From the NCBI GenBank assembly GCA_011316305.1, contig SAUG01000111.1, positions 1 to 64,000 on the forward strand: DNA of 64,000 bases, given 5' to 3'. The position numbers were made by a program, and so were the translations under genes. Shown here piece by piece: positions 58,778 to 64,000 of the stretch. Source of the stretch: Rusavskia elegans (Eukaryota; Ascomycota; Lecanoromycetes; Teloschistales; Teloschistaceae). The notes below the pieces were generated by a model, which saw nothing but the letters and a program-made list of their open reading frames with translations, did no database searches and was not told the origin of the DNA. The first letter of the stretch is position 1; every line of letters begins with the position of its first letter.

Positions 58778-60178
58778 TTAGTAGTCATACTGATTCTTGA
58801 TCCATTCGTACTCGATTTCTGCATCTTCACACATCTTACGGAACATTGCATTATCCCGTTTGACAGAGCGTAAACCGACGCCGATCTCATCGCGCAGGAC
58901 GAACTTCTTCAAGACTTTACTGCGTTGCTGTAGAAAGGACATGATATGTCGAATCATGACATCCCGATCCCAGTCCCAGTTATACCAGGCTGTCATCACA
59001 CCAGATAGACACAGCTCGCTCAAGTTCCACGGTAGCAGATTGTGCAAGTTCGCAGACATATCGCAGTTCCAACCGAGTAACATGACAAAAGGGACGTGTA
59101 GTGATTTGAGGCTCTTGTAATGACTCATACTCCCCAGGGACCCCTGTATACCCCACTTAACATGGTCTCCAGCTGCTGTATCAGATAGCCCGAAAGCGTA
59201 GAAATCAATCGAGAGTACTAGTTCTGTGAGCTTCGTGGAAACAGTATCGATGGCCTTGCAGAGCTCTCGGCAATCGAGTACTTTGTGGCCATCGAGTGCG
59301 ATCTTTGAGTCAATATTTATGGCATGGTGGTACTCTAACATTCGTAGATTTGGCGCCACCAACAAAAGCTCCCTCAGTGTTTGTGGTCTCAAGGAACTAC
59401 GCTGTAGTTTAAGGGCCACGAGCGATGGGTTGAAAGGTGGTGAAAGTGGCCATCGAAATACGGAGTGGTATTCGAGTATACGACAATGAATTGTTTCGAT
59501 TTCTGGCAGATACAACAACCAGAGAGGGTCAAAGAACGACGGTATCTGGTAGACTGAAGGTGCTGCGCATCCATTGTCAAGGCAGCTATCCTGGAAAGCG
59601 TGAAGCGTTTCAACACGAAATTCGCTCGGTGCCCTGTGTACAAAGGCGTTGGTGCTTGCCTCGTGTATGCCGTGATTTGATCTTGTCCATGGACGGAAAA
59701 GGTACTCCAGCTCCAACGTCTTCAATCGCGGTAAGAGAAGAAACAGAATTGCTACTGCGGCATCAATATTGTCTTCTGTACCTGATCCGAGGGCGGATAC
59801 CATCTCGGCTGACAGCGGAAACTGGATGCAAGTAAGGGCCGTTGTAGCTAGTTGCTGGATGTCATGTGCGAGAGTAGCAGCCCCACGATAGTCCAAAGCT
59901 CTGGATGTCCAAGAACGGTTAAGATGAAATTGCTTAACATAAGAACCTCTTTCCGGATTTTGGAGGATTGTTCGTAGAAAAAGGTTGAGCTGATGGGGAT
60001 GGTCATGATTTGAAGCACAGTAAGTAATTTTGACGACTTCATATAGCTCGGGAGTGACGAGACCATAGAGAACACGGCATACTCGACACAGAGTCAAAAG
60101 CTCAGACCGTGAGCATGATCCCAGGGTTTGGTGGATCAATTCTCTAGGAAGCCGTAACAATCGACTGTGGTCGATCAT
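58778..60178 (-). CDS. F-box/leucine-rich protein
   Basis: Single exon, 466 aa from ATG 60178 (the open frame extends nine codons further to a TTG). An N-terminal F-box (LLRLPRELIHQTLGSCSRSE, LLTLCRVCRVLYGLVTPELY) predicts Skp1 binding in an SCF ubiquitin ligase. Leucine-rich segments follow (LFLLLPRLKTLELEYL, NPSLVALKLQRSSLRPQ, LVAPNLRMLEYHH, YKSLKSLHVPFVMLL). Substrate unknown. It shares layout with the plus-strand F-box gene at 47418-49019. A hAT-type MITE starts 157 bp upstream of its ATG. Confidence 0.82.
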   Translation of the reverse strand: MIDHSRLLRLPRELIHQTLGSCSRSELLTLCRVCRVLYGLVTPELYEVVKITYCASNHDHPHQLNLFLRTILQNPERGSYVKQFHLNRSWTSRALDYRGAATLAHDIQQLATTALTCIQFPLSAEMVSALGSGTEDNIDAAVAILFLLLPRLKTLELEYLFRPWTRSNHGIHEASTNAFVHRAPSEFRVETLHAFQDSCLDNGCAAPSVYQIPSFFDPLWLLYLPEIETIHCRILEYHSVFRWPLSPPFNPSLVALKLQRSSLRPQTLRELLLVAPNLRMLEYHHAINIDSKIALDGHKVLDCRELCKAIDTVSTKLTELVLSIDFYAFGLSDTAAGDHVKWGIQGSLGSMSHYKSLKSLHVPFVMLLGWNCDMSANLHNLLPWNLSELCLSGVMTAWYNWDWDRDVMIRHIMSFLQQRSKVLKKFVLRDEIGVGLRSVKRDNAMFRKMCEDAEIEYEWIKNQYDY

Positions 60179-60326
60179 GTTCGCCAAAGAGGGTTGAGTT
60201 TGCAAGCCTCGAGTACAGTAGAGAATTCCGAAGGTGGAAGAGGTTGGACATGGATACGTCGTTTGTAACCGTATTGGTTTAGATTGGCGCCACGCTTACG
60301 CTAGCTTCTTACGGAAAGCAACAAGA

Positions 60327-60334
60327 CCGACAGC
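60327..60334 (+). repeat. Target-site duplication, left copy
   Basis: CCGACAGC, identical to 60741-60748. Confidence 0.9.
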
Positions 60335-60740
60335 CAGCGTGGTCATCCGCCCAGCCCGCCCAGCATAGAGGCTAGTGCTGGTGCGGGGCGGACCCACCAA
60401 TCAGACGTGCTGAGCGGGCTAGCTAAAGCCCAATTAGGTGCTGTGCCATACTAGCTTTGGGCGAGATACCAAGCCTTGGCGCCAAGCCCCTATAATCTGG
60501 TGGAAGCACCCTCGAACCCCTAATATCTTTATTAGTAGGACCTGACGTCACTAGACTACTAGTAGTGGAGAGAAGCCCCTGCCAAGGCTCGCTTATAAGC
60601 TGGATATACTGATAGCATGCTAGCCGGTTTGGGGCTCGGTGCGGAGCTGGACTAGCCATTTGATTGGTAGGTACTGTGCTGGGCGGGCTAGTGCGGTGCG
60701 GAATAAATGCTAGCTTTGTGCTGGGCGGATGACCACGCTG
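60335..60740. mobile_element. 406-bp hAT-type MITE with 8-bp target duplication
   Basis: Perfect 21-bp terminal inverted repeats: the left begins CAGCGTGGTCATCCGCCCAG and the right ends in its exact reverse complement. It is flanked by the same 8 bp, CCGACAGC, at 60327-60334 and 60741-60748, as hAT transposases make. Short subterminal motifs (GCGGGCTAG/CTAGCCCGC type) recur inside, also a hAT habit. No coding capacity, so it depends on a transposase elsewhere. Perfect repeats and target duplication suggest a recent insertion without RIP. Confidence 0.92.
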
Positions 60741-60748
60741 CCGACAGC
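60741..60748 (+). repeat. Target-site duplication, right copy
   Basis: CCGACAGC, identical to 60327-60334. Confidence 0.9.
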
Positions 60749-61195
60749 TGTAGAAGAACAAGGGGATAATCGTTCAGAGCGACCTTTAGTACTTCGAGAA
60801 CTCTTCTGGTAAGGATGTGTAGCTGTAGGATAAGGTACAGTCAGACCTAGTCGAAGAAGATAGTGAATATCGGTTTACAACTCAAACACACTCAAGAGTA
60901 CCTGGGCTCTGAATCGCGGCATTTGCAAGTAAACCCTGGCAGAACCGTATGTTTTTGAGCAATGTGGCCTTCCGCTCCCTGGCGAAACGTCGGGTTTCTG
61001 TAGAGGCTAGCCGAATAATGAAACTAGGAATAGCATTCGCAGTGAGGTCTCGAACTCAGCTCAACCTCTCTTGTCCCCTGGCCAAATACTCGCACCAATG
61101 TCTAGCAATTCGCGAGTATAAACACATATAAAGTGGTCTTACAACTAGCTACAGAAAGCAACCCACTTAAGGAAGGTACACGAACCAATTTCCCC
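60749..61195. other. Short intergenic stretch downstream of MSH4
   Basis: No supported gene. It contains the 3' flank of the MSH4 gene. Confidence 0.5.
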
Positions 61196-64000
61196 TTATT
61201 CCACAGGCAAAGCACCGCTCATCTCGTAAAGCCCTTGCCGGACTCGTGCCGCACCCGGTATATCCTGCACCAGACCATCAGCATCTTCACTACTCGATCT
61301 CTCCCCCATCGTTCTGTCCTCATGACCCACCACTTCCCGGCCAAGCTCCTGAATCTCAGCCGCCAAACGTTCTTCAGGATCCATCGATGTCCCGCTGTCA
61401 TCCTGGATTTCATCATCTTCCAGCCCCTCAACCTCCTCATCAATTGCAGCCATCCTCCTCACGAACTCATCTTGCAGCTTTGATAACCACATACCCAGTA
61501 CACGTCCTTGCATGTTTCCATCCTGCGCCTGCTTCAATTGCTCTCTGAGCCCCAGGATCAACTTCCGCCTTCTCGCCAGTGCGATTGTTTTGGAATTCTT
61601 TTTTCGGCGTTCAGTGTTCCGTGCCAAGGTCGACGACACCTCTTCGGCAACCTGGATGACATCTGCCGGTAGTCCAGCGACTTTCGCCATCGCAATACCG
61701 TAATGAGTCTCCTGAACCCAGCCGTTGGTGATTTTGTAGAGCATCGTCATCTTGTCGTTCGTTTCGCTCATATCCACGGCAAGGTGCAAGTTGACAACAC
61801 CGCTACGTTCGGAGAGAATATGCGCCAACTCCTGAAAATGAGTTGCGAACCAAACCAACGCTCTACTTTCAATCAGCGCTTCCGCAATGGCAATGGCGAT
61901 TGTCAGCCCATCTCGCGTGCTAGTTCCACGACCGAGTTCGTCAACAATGACCATACTCCGCTTGTCGATATTGCGAAGAATGAAAGCCGTTTCGCGCATC
62001 TCGGACGCAAAGGTGGAGACATTGGCTTCGATGCTATCATCCGTCGAGATCCTCGCGAACATCTGGTGGCGAATAGGGAAAGAAGCGTAGGCTGCTGGGA
62101 CGAAACAGCCGATTTGGGCCATGACGGTCATCAGTGCCAGAGATCGGATATACGTACTTTTGCCGCTCATGTTGCAGCCAGTAATGATTTGGAATCGAGA
62201 CTGCTGTGTTGCATAGGCATCGTTGGGTACGAATCTTTCGGTATGGATTTTCTCTCGAATGGGATGCCGGCCACTCTTGATGGCCAGAGTATCCGTCAGC
62301 TCAGGACGACAGTAGTCTTGCACGGTGACTAGTTGTGCAAAGGAAGCAATCATATCAAGCAAAGCGATCGCCTCGCACGTCTTGAACAGCGGTGCGATAT
62401 CCTCACGGATTCTGTCAATGAGCTCTTGGACGCTTGCATCGCTCATCTGCAATACCTCGTGGTGTGAGTCGGCGATTTTCTGGTTCAGTTTCAGAAGATC
62501 CAATGTCTGGCATTCGACAAAATTCTTCTTGCGGAAGCTGTTGATGAAGATGTCTGGAAGATTGCGTTCTTCAAGCTCAGATGTGGCGATCCGAATGTAG
62601 TATTGTCTCGCAGTGTCATATTTCATTTCGAGAGCAATTGAATGAGTTTCTGAAGCACATTAGCGACGCAACACACAGCGTGCCCGATGGCTTACGGCCT
62701 AGGTCGGTGACTAGCTGGTAGGCGTCTGCGTTCGCTTCTTTGAAAGTCTGCCTCGCAACATCGAGTAGGCCATTGACACCAGACTAAGGACCAGTCTTAG
62801 TATGGAGAAAGTAGCCCGTCCAACCGATCTAACCTGCCTTGATAGCGTACGTACGCTGATTACGAAGATCGAGAGGTTGACTCTGGTAGGTTATGTCCTC
62901 ATTGATGGCCTCGTCAATAAGATTTTGTACGTCAGCCATCCTCTCGGGAGCGCATAGCTATGGTCAGTCAGAAGGCGAACATTGCGCTTGTATAGCGCCG
63001 ACCGACCTCACTGATATGCATAAGCAGCTCACTCCTCACCGTAGCAAGAGCCTCGAAAACTGCTGGTATGGAGTTGACATATTGCTTAAGCGCGATAACG
63101 TTGTTAATGGATTGTTCCCAATACTGAATGGTAGGTTTCGTAGGAATGATGGTAATCTGTTGGATTAGCATCAGAGCTGACCGCCTTTAGGACCACCAAC
63201 CGCAGTCAGCACACGGTCGACGTCCAAAAATGCTTTCAATGCTGCAGTTGTCTTAGCAAATGGAACAAGCCCGTCTAAACCTGTAGCCAGCGTACCTTGG
63301 CGGACAGCGAAGAAGATATCTTCCTTCGTTGCCAGCTCGTCCAAGGCATCGAAGCGCTTCTCCAATGTCTCGGCGTTAGTGGATGGCTGTAAGAGAAGAC
63401 TCTTCAACAAACGTGAGCCCATGGGGGTCAGTGTCTGATTCAACAGGCCGAATAGACAATCCTTAGATTTTGGATTTTGCAGATTCTGAATCAACTCCAT
63501 GGATGAGATTGTGGACAAGTCGATCATCATGGATCCTTCTGACGTTTCATATTTGATCCGAACAGAGTGAAAAGGAAATGAGAAGGAAAGGGCGAGCTCA
63601 ACGTATTTGAGCACCTGGACAGACACTTAGCCAAGGGAAAGTGACAACCGAAGACAGCAAAGAAACAAACAGCGGCGATGCAACATGTTGCGTAGAAGTT
63701 CCCTCCTACGGACACCTTGATCGCCTCGACATCCTGTTTGAAAGCCAAGTGCTGAATGTATTCGAGACCCGTTGTCTCGGACCAGTACTTCCGATCAATG
63801 ACTGTGATACGGAGGTTCGGGATATTGTACTCCACAATGTTAAAGAGCTTCGACTTTGGTTGAGCAGCAGTGGTCATAAAAAGTAGCTCGGTGGGCTCAT
63901 AGACGACGAGCTTGTGGATTGTCCTTGTGAAGGTCTGATTGTCCGAGATCTGGCAAAGGACGGCCTCGGTAGTGCTGAGATTTACAAAAGCCAGGCCGAC
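61196..64000 (-). CDS. msh4: Meiotic MutS homologue MSH4 (C-terminal part; 5' end beyond window)
   Basis: Partial, entering at 64000: exons >64000-63671, 63614-63201, 63156-63007, 62957-62838, 62783-62696, 62649-61196; 851 residues visible. MSH4 pairs with MSH5 as a clamp that stabilises meiotic crossover intermediates; it does not repair mismatches. Visible parts: a connector segment (VGLAFVNLSTTEAVL, FNIVEYNIP), the core/lever (SSMELIQNLQNPKSKDCLFG, NQTLTPMGSRLLKSLLLQP, EQSINNVIALKQYVNSIPAV, SQPLDLRNQRTYAIK), then the ATPase with Walker A GCNMSGKSTY, Walker B MVIVDELGRG, and ISTDDSIEANVSTFASEMRE, which fits MSH4 better than MSH2, 3, 5 or 6. A charged C-terminal tail (DDEIQDDSGTS) follows. 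The intron at 62837-62784 seems to use a GC donor. The N-terminus lies off the right edge. Confidence 0.94.

Noticed and set aside
61703..62332. 209-codon plus-strand open frame
   Set aside because: It is antisense to the ATPase part of MSH4, whose motifs are unmistakable; no domain in this frame.

Overview
This window is nuclear DNA of a filamentous ascomycete (Pezizomycotina). The evidence is introns of about 45-100 nt with GT...AG ends, a velvet-family regulator (VelB), a fungal rhodopsin-like (Pth11-type) membrane protein, a NACHT/ankyrin STAND receptor, F-box/LRR proteins, and AT-rich blocks carrying the C-to-T/G-to-A decay typical of repeat-induced point mutation (RIP). Dothideomycetes is a reasonable guess, but that is inference.

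Layout. 1-2.9 kb: AT-rich RIP-decayed block holding a dead Tc1/mariner-type transposase and one terminal repeat. 2.9-6.3 kb: no supported gene. 6.3-13.3 kb: two minus-strand housekeeping genes, a TBC-domain protein and telomerase reverse transcriptase (TERT). 13.7-14.1 kb: a small Arg-rich hypothetical ORF. 15.9-17.3 kb: rhodopsin-like membrane protein. 18.9-24.8 kb: a divergent pair, a WD40-cyclophilin (PPWD1 type, minus) and a STAND/NACHT-ankyrin receptor (plus). 24.9-26.7 kb: a broken F-box gene. 27-41.8 kb: a gene-poor accessory stretch with fragments of decayed genes and, at 32.3-33.9 kb, a 1.64-kb element with long inverted repeats of the same family as the left-edge element. 41.8-42.0 kb: a TA-flanked MITE upstream of velB. 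42.7-44.1 kb: velB. 44.9-46.6 kb: a damaged GT25 glycosyltransferase gene. 47.4-49.0 kb: F-box/LRR protein. 50.0-53.8 kb: a secreted subtilisin-like protease preceded by a short gene that resembles only its N-terminal propeptide region. 54.8-56.0 kb: an intact, isolated Gag-like ORF. 58.8-60.2 kb: a second F-box protein. 60.3-60.7 kb: a hAT-type MITE with a perfect 8-bp target duplication. 61.2-64.0 kb: the C-terminal part of meiotic MSH4, running off the right edge.

The conserved genes (TERT, TBC, PPWD1, velB, MSH4) are intact and intron-rich. The regions between them carry duplicated, decayed or transposon-derived sequence. The most unusual items are the propeptide-only paralogue beside the protease, the solitary Gag-like ORF, the TBC protein that lacks both catalytic finger residues, and the two TA-flanked elements sharing one terminal repeat. 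Exon coordinates were worked out by eye from reading frame, splice consensus and family conservation. They have not been tested against transcripts.
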